Source: Segniliparus rugosus ATCC BAA-974
Lineage (GTDB): Bacteria > Actinomycetota > Actinomycetes > Mycobacteriales > Mycobacteriaceae
Reading direction: 5' to 3'
Assembly (NCBI RefSeq): GCF_000185725.2
Contig: NZ_KI391953.1
Span: 434,001-498,000, forward strand
Length of the DNA stretch: 64,000 bases
Position numbers and translations under genes: made by a program. Position 1 is the first letter of the stretch, and the number at the start of each line of letters is the position of its first letter. Below are positions 51,213 to 60,150 of this stretch, one piece after another. The notes under the pieces were generated by a model that was not told where the DNA came from, searched no databases, and worked only from the letters and a program-made list of their open reading frames with translations.

Positions 51213-52286
51213 TCACCGCATCGCGCGTTGGAGGATCTCGCGTATGGCGTGCTCGCGGTGGAATGGTTTGGATCTCTGCAGCATCAGATCGTTGAGGGCA
51301 ATGGGGTTGTTATAGGTGGTGGCGCGATTCTGACGGATGAGCTTCCATCTTGGATGAGACCAAGTGGTGATCCCGGAATAAGGCTCGCGAAGATGTGCGC
51401 CGGACTCCGTTTCGAGGGGAACTGCGCCATCGGCGGCGTACGAGGCCGCTTCGCCCCAGCGGGCCTTATCCGCGATTTCATGGGTGCTGAGCAGGTCGTT
51501 GTGGCGATAGAACTTCGCGCAGCCATTGACGATCCGCAGCAGCTCCTTATGCTCCTCGGCCAATGGAAAACCGAGAGCCTGCTCCACTTCTCGGAGCTCG
51601 GCCTCGGTCGCCCCGGAGTTTGGTGGAGTGTAAGAGGTGTTGCTGTGCTCGTGCCACCACGCGCGGATCTGGATGGTCCGCTCCACAAGGTCGATCAGCC
51701 CAGAAGGAGGGGCAAGATCGGGAAACCCGGGGAGCGCGCTGCAAAGGATGGCCTGTCCCTCGTCGCTCAGCGACAGTGTTTGTTCTACGAACCAAAATGC
51801 GAAGTTCTCGCTCTCCTGGATATCGGATCGGAACAGGATGGTCTGCCCCGCCCGGTAGCCAGAGCCGTTGACATCGATGATGGCGCCCGCCGCTCGGCAG
51901 TCGGCGCCGAAGAAGAACTCGGTGACCAGCTCGGCCATGCTGCGTTCCCCGACGATCGCGTAGAACTCCTGCGTCCATTCGCGGAGCCCTTCATCGCGCG
52001 GGGTCCGGAATTCCTCGGTGCCGAGGATACGGTCGGAACCGCTGCCTCCCCAGGTGCTCCCGTCGAACTGCGGCCAACCGTTCGCGGTCTTAAGGAACGA
52101 CCGGTAGATCGGGTCGAGGGACCGTCCGAGCCGACCTTCCATAGCTTCGAGCTGGGCTTCGGTGGCTCCGGGATTCGGCTCGGAGACGACGCGAGGAGAG
52201 TCAGGCTCAAGCTCCTTGAGCCTGACTAGTTGTTCCCTATGCGCATCGATCAGCACGCCCCAATCAATCCTGCTCCAGTCCGCCAC
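51213..52286 (-). CDS. Double SMI1/KNR4-domain protein, immunity type
   Basis: 357 residues from a GTG. Two SMI1/KNR4-like segments are seen: residues about 40-185 (GATEAQLEAMEGRLGRSLDP, YRSFLKTANGWPQF) and about 225-330 (GATEAELREVEQALGFPLAE, HKELLRIVNGCAKF). The repeated GATEAxL and helix-loop layout mark an internal duplication. Such proteins are often immunity partners of polymorphic toxins, but no toxin gene is beside it. It converges on rpoC. Confidence 0.75.
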   Translation of the reverse strand: MADWSRIDWGVLIDAHREQLVRLKELEPDSPRVVSEPNPGATEAQLEAMEGRLGRSLDPIYRSFLKTANGWPQFDGSTWGGSGSDRILGTEEFRTPRDEGLREWTQEFYAIVGERSMAELVTEFFFGADCRAAGAIIDVNGSGYRAGQTILFRSDIQESENFAFWFVEQTLSLSDEGQAILCSALPGFPDLAPPSGLIDLVERTIQIRAWWHEHSNTSYTPPNSGATEAELREVEQALGFPLAEEHKELLRIVNGCAKFYRHNDLLSTHEIADKARWGEAASYAADGAVPLETESGAHLREPYSGITTWSHPRWKLIRQNRATTYNNPIALNDLMLQRSKPFHREHAIREILQRAMR

Positions 52287-52352
52287 AGCGGTAGCGTAGT
52301 CGACGCGACCTCGGCGCTAGTCAGCGGAGCGGGAGTGCGTTACGCTGCAAGC

Positions 52353-52883
52353 ATGGGTTCGAAGGAGCGGTTCTTGGGATTGGATCGTCGGCGCGCGGCG
52401 GGGCTATGCGTGTCCTCGGTTTTGCTTTTGGCGAGTTGCACCAAGGTGGTGGCCACGCACGCCAAACCCGACCCCGTCGCGCTCACCTCGTACCTGGCGG
52501 CTTCCTCGTCGAGCGTGGCCTCGGTGTCGTCGAGCAAGGCGGCGGTGGCGCAGAAAGCGGTGTGCTCGCAGCTCATCATCGGCTACGTCCGGTACTTGGT
52601 CGCCTGGAATGCTTTCGTCGACGCGTTGAACGGCTCGGGAACAGCGGAGAAGGGCCAGGTGGACGAGCTTTTGGGCGCGCTCGGGGATGCTTCGTCGCAG
52701 ATGAAAGCCGCGAATGTGGACGCGAGCGAGGAGTTGGGGAGCGCGACGACCAACTACACGGACGCCCTGGACAGGCTGACGGGCCTGCTGAAAAAGCAGA
52801 ACGGGAGCATTAGCGCGTTGAACGACGCCAGCCACCAGGTCACTGCCGCGGAGCAGAAGCTCATGGGCCTTTGCCCCAGCTAG
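52353..52883 (+). CDS. Secreted lipoprotein of unknown function
   Basis: 176 residues. A signal peptide with lipobox LASC (VSSVLLLASCTK; lipidated Cys about residue 29). The mature part is Ser/Ala-rich and helical (SSKAAVAQKAVCSQLIIGYV, TTNYTDALDRLTGLLKKQNG) with two further Cys, one at the very end (GLCPS). Followed by two DUF3558-like lipoproteins in the same direction. Confidence 0.7.
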   Translation: MGSKERFLGLDRRRAAGLCVSSVLLLASCTKVVATHAKPDPVALTSYLAASSSSVASVSSSKAAVAQKAVCSQLIIGYVRYLVAWNAFVDALNGSGTAEKGQVDELLGALGDASSQMKAANVDASEELGSATTNYTDALDRLTGLLKKQNGSISALNDASHQVTAAEQKLMGLCPS

Positions 52884-52951
52884 CCGGTGAAGTCGTGCGC
52901 GAACGTCTGTATGAGGCTTCTCTCAGCCAAGCCGAGTACCATGCGGAGGAC

Positions 52952-53506
52952 ATGATTTTCGACCGGCAGGCATTCCAGAGGCGCAGTTGGCGCGTGTTCG
53001 CGGCTCTCTGCGCGAGCGTGTTTCTCGTTTCGGGCTGTTCGGAGGACGGGGCGAAGAAGCCGGCGGACCCGAACGCGCCTGCGGGGCAGGCGAAGCCGAA
53101 CGGGCCGATGTTCGCAGAATGCGCCGGGCTCACGCCGCAGGAGGTCGCGCAGAAGCTCGGCGGCGCGAACGCGAGGGTCCAATTCCGCAACTCGGTGACA
53201 TGCCAGTGGGCGATCGGGGGCACCAAACAGGCCTCGTTCACGTGGTACCGGGGCAGCCCGATCGGGCGGGAGGAGTCCTGGGAGGGCAAGACCAGGGACG
53301 GCGTCAAAGACATCTCGATCCGCAACTACCCTGGGTTCTTGATCTACCAGGCGACCCAAGGGCAGGCGTTGTGCGAGCTTGGGGTGGACTTCGGCAACGA
53401 CTTCATCGAATGGTCCGTCGAGCTCGGCGCGCTAGCCCCCGGCCAGGACCGGTGCGAGGGGACGCGCCAGCTCGCGGAGATGAGCATCGATCGGGCGAAG
53501 AAATGA
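52952..53506 (+). CDS. DUF3558-like lipoprotein 1
   Basis: 184 residues from an ATG with GGAGG upstream; a longer in-frame start at 52871 would precede the signal peptide. Lipobox VSGC in CASVFLVSGCSED. The mature part has the DUF3558 pattern: ECAGLTPQEVAQKLGG, CQWAIGG, a late Cys pair (ALCELGV, DRCEGTRQLAE). Mycobacterial relatives include LprB/LprC-type lipoproteins; function unknown. Its stop overlaps the next start (ATGA). Confidence 0.7.
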   Translation: MIFDRQAFQRRSWRVFAALCASVFLVSGCSEDGAKKPADPNAPAGQAKPNGPMFAECAGLTPQEVAQKLGGANARVQFRNSVTCQWAIGGTKQASFTWYRGSPIGREESWEGKTRDGVKDISIRNYPGFLIYQATQGQALCELGVDFGNDFIEWSVELGALAPGQDRCEGTRQLAEMSIDRAKK

Positions 53507-54069
53507 CCGGGCTGACAAGAAAAGGGGCGAAGCCCGGCTTCGCGGGAGGCAGGCTCGCGGCGGCGCTGGCGCTCGTGGCCGCCCTGGTCGCGGGCTGCGG
53601 CGGCAACGCGGGCAGCGCGGGGCCGACCAACACCACCGTGCGCCAGCAGGCCGCCGATCCGTACGACAACCTCATGCACGAGTGCGAGCTGCTCAACCAG
53701 CAGGAGATGCTCGACGCGCTCGGCATGAAGAGCCGCGCCTCGACGTTCAACGGGGCCGTGTGCCGGTGGAGCGTGTTCGGGGGAGGCGAGCCGTTGGAAG
53801 TCACGTTCTATTGGTTCGAGACGGGCAACCTCGACCGTGAGAAAGACACGCTGGACTTCCTCAAATACGACAACCAATGGCGCGATTTCGACGGCCAGAA
53901 AGGCATTCTCGCGCATCCGCCCGGCGAACTCTCGACCTGCGGGGCCGTGGCGAACGCGGAGAGCAAGGGCATCATCGGCTGGTGGGTGCAGCCGGTCTTC
54001 GGCTCCGGCGGGGACTCCTGCGACAAAGCGGTCAAGCTGATGATGAAGTCGCTGAACACCCGGACCTGA
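53503..54069 (+). CDS. DUF3558-like lipoprotein 2
   Basis: 188 residues. Lipobox VAGC in VAALVAGCGGN. Mature pattern parallels lipoprotein 1: HECELLNQQEMLDALGM, VCRWSVFGGGEPLEVTFYWF, LSTCGAVANAESKG, GDSCDKAVKLMMKSL. It is a tandem paralogue, translationally coupled. The following 200 bases hold only a short 22-bp-period direct repeat. Confidence 0.7.
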   Translation: MTGLTRKGAKPGFAGGRLAAALALVAALVAGCGGNAGSAGPTNTTVRQQAADPYDNLMHECELLNQQEMLDALGMKSRASTFNGAVCRWSVFGGGEPLEVTFYWFETGNLDREKDTLDFLKYDNQWRDFDGQKGILAHPPGELSTCGAVANAESKGIIGWWVQPVFGSGGDSCDKAVKLMMKSLNTRT

Positions 54070-54268
54070 TCATCCGGCCTTGGCGGGGTGAGCGCTTTCG
54101 GGCTTCGCGCGGAGAACTTTCGGGCTTCGCGCGGGGAGGCTGTGGCTTCCCAGGGGCAGGCTCATCGCAAGGCGGCGAAAGCCTGCCTCGGCGAGCGGGG
54201 ATGGCCTTGCGCCACAGCTGGGCATTGGCGAGCGGGCCGTGGACGAAGACGCGCCCCGGACCGGCGCG

Positions 54269-55045
54269 TTAGAGCCGGATCACCTTGGCGACGGCCTTGG
54301 CCTTGCCGTCAACGACGAACCAGACGTCCGCCCCGTTCCCTGCGACCGTCGAGCTGAGCGTGACCTGCTCGGCGGGCTGGACCGGCGAGATGTACTCGAT
54401 GATCGCGCGGTACCGTCCGGAGAGCAGGTCGGTCCCTCGGAGCAGGTGCTCGACGGCCTCCCAGTAGGCGGCGTTGTTGACGTGTTGGAACTGGTCGATG
54501 TCGGTGGAGCGCAGCTGCCATGGCGATACCTGCGCGTCCGCCGGGGGCTCGGGCGAGAGGAGGGGCTTCCATCGCAGGTGGTGGTTGTCCGTGGCCTGGC
54601 CGAACCGCTCCACGAAGTCGTCCGAGATGCGCGCCGGGCCCTTGGTCTCCTTGTTGAAGTTGATCCAGAAGGCCTCGGTCTCGAAGTGCGTCCCCTTGTC
54701 CCCGACGACCTGGATGCGCACGCTGCACCAGAATTTGGCCATGCCAGAGCACCAGCGGCGCAAGGTCAACGTCTCGCGCAACAGATCCGCCGCGGGGGAC
54801 TGCGCCTCGATCAGGGTCCGCTGGACCACCCAGTACGGATGGATCTCGCCGAATCCCGCCGCGAGCAAGTGGTCGTAGCCGAGGTCTTGGAGGTAGCGGG
54901 CCACCGAGTCGAGCCGCGCCCTGCGGTAGACGTCCACGTCGCCGAGGCCCGCCCGCCAGGACTCCTCGAAGTACAGCTCGGGGTTTTCGGGCAGCGGAGC
55001 CAGCGGTGCAAGCAGGTCCTTCTCGGTCAACGTCGAGTCGCTCAT
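54269..55045 (-). CDS. Acyl-ACP thioesterase-like protein
   Basis: 258 residues with two hot-dog halves. The first has VDVYRRARLDSVARYLQDLG and HPYWVVQRTLIEAQSP; the second has STDIDQFQHVNNAAYWEAVE, the Asn/His-containing signature of FatA-type thioesterases. It should release fatty acid from ACP or CoA. It is divergent from the first antigen-85 gene with about 105 bases between starts. Confidence 0.8.
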   Translation of the reverse strand: MSDSTLTEKDLLAPLAPLPENPELYFEESWRAGLGDVDVYRRARLDSVARYLQDLGYDHLLAAGFGEIHPYWVVQRTLIEAQSPAADLLRETLTLRRWCSGMAKFWCSVRIQVVGDKGTHFETEAFWINFNKETKGPARISDDFVERFGQATDNHHLRWKPLLSPEPPADAQVSPWQLRSTDIDQFQHVNNAAYWEAVEHLLRGTDLLSGRYRAIIEYISPVQPAEQVTLSSTVAGNGADVWFVVDGKAKAVAKVIRL

Positions 55046-55150
55046 AGTGTTGAATGCGCCTTACAGAAAAGATTCGGTGGGGTCACGACGTGGAAAGCAT
55101 ACCCTGCGCCGGGGCGAGAAGGTCGGTGCGCTCGCCGCCCTACCGGTACG

Positions 55151-56140
55151 ATGCCAGCTGTGGAGCAGGTCGACCGTCTCCGGCTCCGATGGAGTCGGCT
55201 CGCCGAGGCTGTGCCCCGAACCGGCCCGGCGCTGATCGCGCTCGCGGCGCTGGTGCTCGGGGCCGTCGTGCTGCCGCAATGCTTCCCGGCGCGGGCCCGC
55301 GCCGACGTCGTGGAATACATGGTGCCCACCCCCGAGATGCCGGATGTGAAGGTCCGCATTTGGCGGGCGGCCGGCGGCGGCAAGAAATCCCTCATCCTCC
55401 TCGACGACCTGCGCGCGTCGCCGGAGCGCAGCGGCTGGGAGCAGAACACCGACGCCGAGAACATCGCGCTGGGCGGGATCAACATCGTCGAGCCGGTCGG
55501 CGGCCAAGCCAGCTTCTACACCGACTGGGACTCGCGGAGCAATCTCAACGGCCAGCCGTACCGATATCTTTGGGAGACGTTCCTGGCTGTGACCTTGCCG
55601 AAGTTCCTGGCCTCCATCGGCCTGGACTCGCGGCACAACGCGATTGCGGGAGCCTCGATGGGGGGAGGGGCGGCGCTCATCCTCGCGGCGAACCACCGCG
55701 AGCTCTTCGCGTTCGCGGGATCGTTCTCCGGATTCGTGAACGTGAGCGCGCCGGGGGCCCGCGAGTCGATCCGCGTGGTCATGCTCGGCGACGGCGGTTA
55801 CAACAGCGACAGCATGTGGGGTCCGCCGTGGAGCCCGCGCTGGATGCAGAACGACGCCACGGTGCGGGCCGAGGATCTGCGCGGGCTGCCGATGTACATC
55901 TCGGCGGGCGGCGGCGGCACCACTTCGTTCGACGCGGCGAACCCCGGGCTCGACACGCTCAACGCGCAGATGCTCGAAGGCATGGCCAACTCCGAGGCGC
56001 GGGCGCTCCAGCGCCGATTCGGCGAGCTTGACATCCGCGCGACTTTCGATTTCACCGAGGAAGGCACGCACACATGGCCCTACTGGAAGGCCGAGTTATG
56101 GAAGGCCCTGCCGAAGATCCGGCTCGCGCTTGGTGTCTGA
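55151..56140 (+). CDS. Antigen 85-like mycolyltransferase, paralogue 1
   Basis: 329 residues. Triad: Ser169 in AGASMGGG, Glu276 in MLEGM, His307 in GTHTWPYW. Mature start VEYMVPTPEMPDVKVRIWRA follows a long N-terminal region with one hydrophobic helix (ALIALAALVLGAVVLP, cleavage possibly near ARA at 49-51). Antigen-85 enzymes transfer mycolates between trehalose monomycolates or to arabinogalactan, outside the membrane. VEPVGGQASFYTDWDSRSN is the usual substrate-site stretch. First of three tandem paralogues. Confidence 0.9.
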   Translation: MPAVEQVDRLRLRWSRLAEAVPRTGPALIALAALVLGAVVLPQCFPARARADVVEYMVPTPEMPDVKVRIWRAAGGGKKSLILLDDLRASPERSGWEQNTDAENIALGGINIVEPVGGQASFYTDWDSRSNLNGQPYRYLWETFLAVTLPKFLASIGLDSRHNAIAGASMGGGAALILAANHRELFAFAGSFSGFVNVSAPGARESIRVVMLGDGGYNSDSMWGPPWSPRWMQNDATVRAEDLRGLPMYISAGGGGTTSFDAANPGLDTLNAQMLEGMANSEARALQRRFGELDIRATFDFTEEGTHTWPYWKAELWKALPKIRLALGV

Positions 56141-56392
56141 GGCATCACGATAAGCTGTGATTCTGCTGAGAGTCGCGAGTCCGTTCCTCAGGTTGTGTGC
56201 TTATACTCTGTATCTTGTAACCTGTCGTGCGAAACAAAAATCGCAGCTCAAGCGGCATTCGACCAGATTCGGATTCGGCGCACGGCGATAGGTTCGCTGA
56301 ATTTGCCGTTCGGCGGTCATGGCTGGCAGTATTGCCCGCGACCGCGCTACTAAGGTTAAAACACTTCGCGAAAGCGTGTGGAAAGGAAGAGC

Positions 56393-57400
56393 ATGGAACG
56401 TCGCACCGGTGTGCTAAGACTGTTCGCGGGGGTGATGGCCGTTGCGACTGGGTTCAGTTTCGCTCTCGCGCCGCAAGCAAGCGCTATGGAGGACCCGGGC
56501 CCCATTCCGGCCGTCAAGTCCGCGCCCGACGACCCGGGCCCGCTCGCGCACGTGCAGGAGTACTACCTCCCGACCCCCGAGATGCCGGACGTGAAGATCC
56601 GCGTCTGGAAGGCGACCAACGGCTCGAAGAAGTCGGTGGTCCTGCTCGACGGCCTGCGCGCCACCAACGACGTCTCCGGCTGGGAGCACGAGACCAACGC
56701 GCACCTCCTGGCGAACTACGGCGTCAACGTGATCGAGCCGGTCGGCGGCAACGCGAGCTTCTACACCGACTGGCAGCAGCCGAGCCAGGGCAACAACCAG
56801 CCCTACCGCTACATGTGGGCGACCTTCATCGGCAAGACCCTCCCGGCCTGGATGGCCTCGCAGGGCCTTGACCCGAACGGCAACGCCATCGCCGGCCTGT
56901 CGATGGCGGGCTCGTCCGCGTTCATCCTCGCGGCCAACTACCCGGACAAGTACAAATTCGCCGCCGCCTACTCCGGCTACATGAACCTCGACGACGGCAG
57001 CCGAGGGCAGATCTGCATCTCGATGTGGTCCGAGCAGGGCTTCAGCTGTGACAGCATGTGGGGCCCCGGCTACAACGACACGTGGCGGGCCAACGACCCG
57101 GTTGCGCAGCTCGACAAGCTCCGCAACACCTCGCTGTACCTCTCTTGGGGCAACGGGGAGAAAGGCCCGTGGGACGACGACTACGCGAAGCACGCGAACT
57201 ACAACTTCATCAACAGCTTCTCGGCGGGCTTCCTCGAGGGCATCATCAAGGGCGATGACGAGAAGTTCAAGCAGGCCGCCGACAACGCGGGCGTCAACGT
57301 CACGTACAACATCCAGCCGTGGGGCACGCACATGTGGCCCTACTGGGAGTACAATCTCTGGAACTCCTTGGACCAGATGAAGTCCGCCATCGGAGCCTGA
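56393..57400 (+). CDS. Antigen 85-like mycolyltransferase, paralogue 2
   Basis: 335 residues from an ATG with GGAAAGGAAG upstream. Classical Sec signal peptide, cleavage after ASA (residue 31). Triad: Ser170 in AGLSMAGSSAF, Glu282 in GFLEGI, His313 in GTHMWPYW. The nucleophile context LSMAGSSA is the one in mycobacterial FbpA-C, so this paralogue looks closest to classical antigen 85. An acidic Pro-rich segment (residues 33-50) precedes the catalytic domain. A terminator follows. Confidence 0.93.
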   Translation: MERRTGVLRLFAGVMAVATGFSFALAPQASAMEDPGPIPAVKSAPDDPGPLAHVQEYYLPTPEMPDVKIRVWKATNGSKKSVVLLDGLRATNDVSGWEHETNAHLLANYGVNVIEPVGGNASFYTDWQQPSQGNNQPYRYMWATFIGKTLPAWMASQGLDPNGNAIAGLSMAGSSAFILAANYPDKYKFAAAYSGYMNLDDGSRGQICISMWSEQGFSCDSMWGPGYNDTWRANDPVAQLDKLRNTSLYLSWGNGEKGPWDDDYAKHANYNFINSFSAGFLEGIIKGDDEKFKQAADNAGVNVTYNIQPWGTHMWPYWEYNLWNSLDQMKSAIGA

Positions 57401-57414
57401 TCCGAGCAGACTTG

Positions 57415-57451
57415 CCCGAAGGGCCCCCGCCGCACGGCGGGGCCCTTCGGG
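57415..57451 (+). terminator. Terminator between antigen-85 genes 2 and 3
   Basis: An inverted repeat (57415-57432 against 57435-57451, one bulged C) 15 bases after the stop of paralogue 2, followed by GTTTCTC. It implies a separate promoter for paralogue 3. Confidence 0.75.
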
Positions 57452-57609
57452 TTTCTCTGCGGAGAGATGACGAGCGGCCTTGGGGCTCTTTCACAGAGGC
57501 TCCACAGGCCGAGGGGCCAAGATGGATTCCGTGCCCACCTCGGCGAGGCTCCCCCGAGTCCTCGGCGATATGTGCGACCCTCGAAGGGTCGTTTTCCGAA
57601 AGGATCCTC

Positions 57610-58623
57610 ATGGAAAACTTTGCGAACGCTGCGAACGTTATGGCGGAGGGGCGGGCCGGCTCGTTCTCGAGACGGCGCTTCGGCCTCCTCGCCACAGCCG
57701 GAGCCGCTGGAGTCGCGCTCGCGGGCCAAGCACAGCCCGCGTTCGCGACCCCGCCGGACGACCACCCCGGCTCGGACCCGAACGAGACGGTCGAAGAGCA
57801 CATGGTGCCCACGCCCGAGATGCCGGATGTGAAGGTGCGCCTGTGGCGGGCGACGAACGGCTCGAAGAAGTGCGTCATCCTGCTCGACGGCCTGCGCGCC
57901 ACATGGGATGTTTCTGGCTGGGAGCACATGACCAATGTGCACGAGGCGGCCCAGCGCGGCATCACCGTGGTCGAGCCGGTCGGCGGCAACGCGAGCTTCT
58001 ACACCGACTGGGACTCGCCGAGCAACCTCAACAACCAGCAGTACCGCTACATGTGGGAGACGTTCATCGGCACGACGCTGCCGAACTACCTCGGCTCGAT
58101 CAAGCTCTCGCCGACCGGAAACGCCATCGTCGGTCTCTCCATGGGCGGCGGCGCGGCGCTGATCCTCGCCGCCAACCACCGCGACCGGTTCGGTTTCGCC
58201 TCGTCTTTGTCCGGGTTCCTCAACCTCACCGCTCCTGGCATGCGAGAGGCGGTGCGGGCCGCGATGCTCTCCGAGCAGGGCTTCAACAGCGACTGCATGT
58301 GGGGTCCGCCGTGGAGCCCGCGCTGGCCGCAGAACGACCCGACGGTGCGCGTCAACGATCTGAAAGGCATCCCGCTGTACATCTCGGCGGCTCGGGGCGG
58401 GGCCACCGACAAGGACGGCGACCTTTCGGGCGTGGACAAGGTCAGCGCGGCGGGGCTGGAGACCATCGCCTACTCGCAGACGAAGAACTTCCAGGAGAAA
58501 GCGCAAGCCGCCGGGCTCAACGCCCGTTTCGTCCTCGACGCCGCCGGCACGCACAACTGGCCGTACTGGCAGGAGCACTTCTGGGACTCGCTGGACTACA
58601 TGAAGCAGTCGATCGGGGCTTGA
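57610..58623 (+). CDS. Antigen 85-like mycolyltransferase, paralogue 3, Tat signal
   Basis: 337 residues. The N-terminus has SRRRFGLLATAGAAGVALAG (20-39), a twin-arginine signal with cleavage near AFA (residue 46). Triad: Ser177 in VGLSMGGG, Glu284 in AGLETI, His315 in GTHNWPYW. The domain resembles paralogue 1 more than 2 (GPPWSPRW, GGGAALILAANHR). Tat export of an antigen-85 enzyme beside a Sec-exported one suggests different folding needs. Confidence 0.92.
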   Translation: MENFANAANVMAEGRAGSFSRRRFGLLATAGAAGVALAGQAQPAFATPPDDHPGSDPNETVEEHMVPTPEMPDVKVRLWRATNGSKKCVILLDGLRATWDVSGWEHMTNVHEAAQRGITVVEPVGGNASFYTDWDSPSNLNNQQYRYMWETFIGTTLPNYLGSIKLSPTGNAIVGLSMGGGAALILAANHRDRFGFASSLSGFLNLTAPGMREAVRAAMLSEQGFNSDCMWGPPWSPRWPQNDPTVRVNDLKGIPLYISAARGGATDKDGDLSGVDKVSAAGLETIAYSQTKNFQEKAQAAGLNARFVLDAAGTHNWPYWQEHFWDSLDYMKQSIGA

Positions 58624-58868
58624 TCGGTCGCCGCATCGCGCAAGCGGCGGCGGCCGAAGCCCGCGCCACGTCGAAGGCGGCCGCGCCCGGCGGCCGCGAT
58701 CCAAGGGCCGGTCGGCTCTAGCGCGCGTGGGGCGGCTGTCATAGAGCGTCGGCGCTGTGGTGGAACACTCTTTGCCAGCCGTCTTCATGTCAGTTAATCT
58801 GACAATGGTGTGAAAAGCGCACAGCTATGACAGGCCGTGTCCGGTCGACGAAAACGGAGGAAAAGCAG

Positions 58869-60146
58869 ATGGCTTCGCCTGCGGAACGCCAGAATACGAT
58901 CCGGGCGCTCTCCCCATTCGAGACGTTCTTCACGGCGGTCTCGGCCACGGTGTGGCTGTCCGTCCGGCTGCGCGGCCCCCTCGACCGCGCCGCCCTCGCC
59001 GGGGCGTTGCGCGTCACGCAGGCCGCGTACCCGGTGTTGCGCCAGAAGATCACGTTCGGGGAGCAGGGGTTCGTGCTCGCCGAGGGGGAGGGGCAGGGCC
59101 CGCCGGTCCTCGTCAAAGACGTCGCGGCGCTCGAAGAGCCAGAACTATGGGCGTTGACTCCGGGCAGCGGGCTGGTCGCGCTGAGCGTCGTCTCGGCGGG
59201 GGACGAGCACGTGGTGTCGTTCGGGGCGCACCACGGAGTCGCGGACGCGCGCTCGGTCATGCACTATCACACCCAGTTCTGGGCGGCGTACACGAAGATT
59301 GCGACAACCGGATCGGCTCCCGAGCCGGTCGCAGCCCCCATGCCCTCGGCCCCCGAGGCGTTGCTGCGCGAGCGCGGCGTGGTCCAGTTGCCGACGGGCG
59401 GCGTTGAGCGGCTCGACGGCACGGTCTGGGGCGGCAGGCCGGCGACGGGCTCGGTCGGTTCGGACGAAGAGGAGGAGCGGCGGATTGCCTTAGAAGCCGA
59501 GACCACATCGGCGTTGCGCCGGGCGGGCAAAGCGCGCGGCGTTTCGCTGCACGGCATGGTGTGCGGAGCCATCCTGAAAGCGGAGCGCTCGCTGGTGTCC
59601 GGACATCCGGCGGGCCCGGTCGGCATCGGCCTGCGCAGCTCGGTGGACATCCGCGAGCGGATCGACCCGCCGATCGGGATCGTGGAAGGGACGAACCTCG
59701 TCGCCATGGCGTACACGAAGGCGGTGGTGGACGAGGCGAGCGACCCGTTCGAACTCGGCTCCCGCATGCTTGCGGACTTGGCGGCGGACTTGGCGAGCGG
59801 CCTGGTCCAGCAGCAGATCTACCACGTGTTCGAAGACTTTGCGCGGATGCGGACCCCCTCCTTGTACGTCACCAACGTCGGGGAGTTCCAAGCTCTGCCG
59901 ACCCCGGCCGGGCTTGTGGTCGAGGACATGCGCGGCACGGTCAGAATCAAGGCCGTCCAACTCCCCGGCGCGGACCGGATGCCAGCCCCCTCGGAAAACG
60001 GGGCTTCCACCTACATGGTCTACGCCTACGGCGGCCGCCTCACTGTCGAGGCGCACTACCCTGGCGGCGCGTTCACCTCGGCGGAGGTGGACCGGCTGGC
60101 CGCCGAGGTGGAGTCGAACCTGCGCGAGATGGCGGACGCCGGATGA
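58869..60146 (+). CDS. PapA-family acyltransferase (condensation-domain fold)
   Basis: 425 residues with GGAGG upstream of the ATG. The catalytic HHxxxD motif is AHHGVAD (His121, His122, Asp126). LSPFETFFTAVSATVWLSVR and the late SLYVTNVGEFQ fit PapA5-type enzymes, which esterify fatty acids onto alcohols (phthiocerol, trehalose or glycopeptidolipid substrates) in mycobacteria. No polyketide synthase is nearby, so the acceptor is open. Its stop lies five bases from the stop of the convergent methyltransferase. Confidence 0.85.
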   Translation: MASPAERQNTIRALSPFETFFTAVSATVWLSVRLRGPLDRAALAGALRVTQAAYPVLRQKITFGEQGFVLAEGEGQGPPVLVKDVAALEEPELWALTPGSGLVALSVVSAGDEHVVSFGAHHGVADARSVMHYHTQFWAAYTKIATTGSAPEPVAAPMPSAPEALLRERGVVQLPTGGVERLDGTVWGGRPATGSVGSDEEEERRIALEAETTSALRRAGKARGVSLHGMVCGAILKAERSLVSGHPAGPVGIGLRSSVDIRERIDPPIGIVEGTNLVAMAYTKAVVDEASDPFELGSRMLADLAADLASGLVQQQIYHVFEDFARMRTPSLYVTNVGEFQALPTPAGLVVEDMRGTVRIKAVQLPGADRMPAPSENGASTYMVYAYGGRLTVEAHYPGGAFTSAEVDRLAAEVESNLREMADAG

Positions 60147-60150
60147 CCGC

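Noticed and set aside
54096-54134. Two copies of TTTCGGGCTTCGCGCGG, 22 bp apart
   Set aside because: Real but short and alone; no link to a gene or element could be made.
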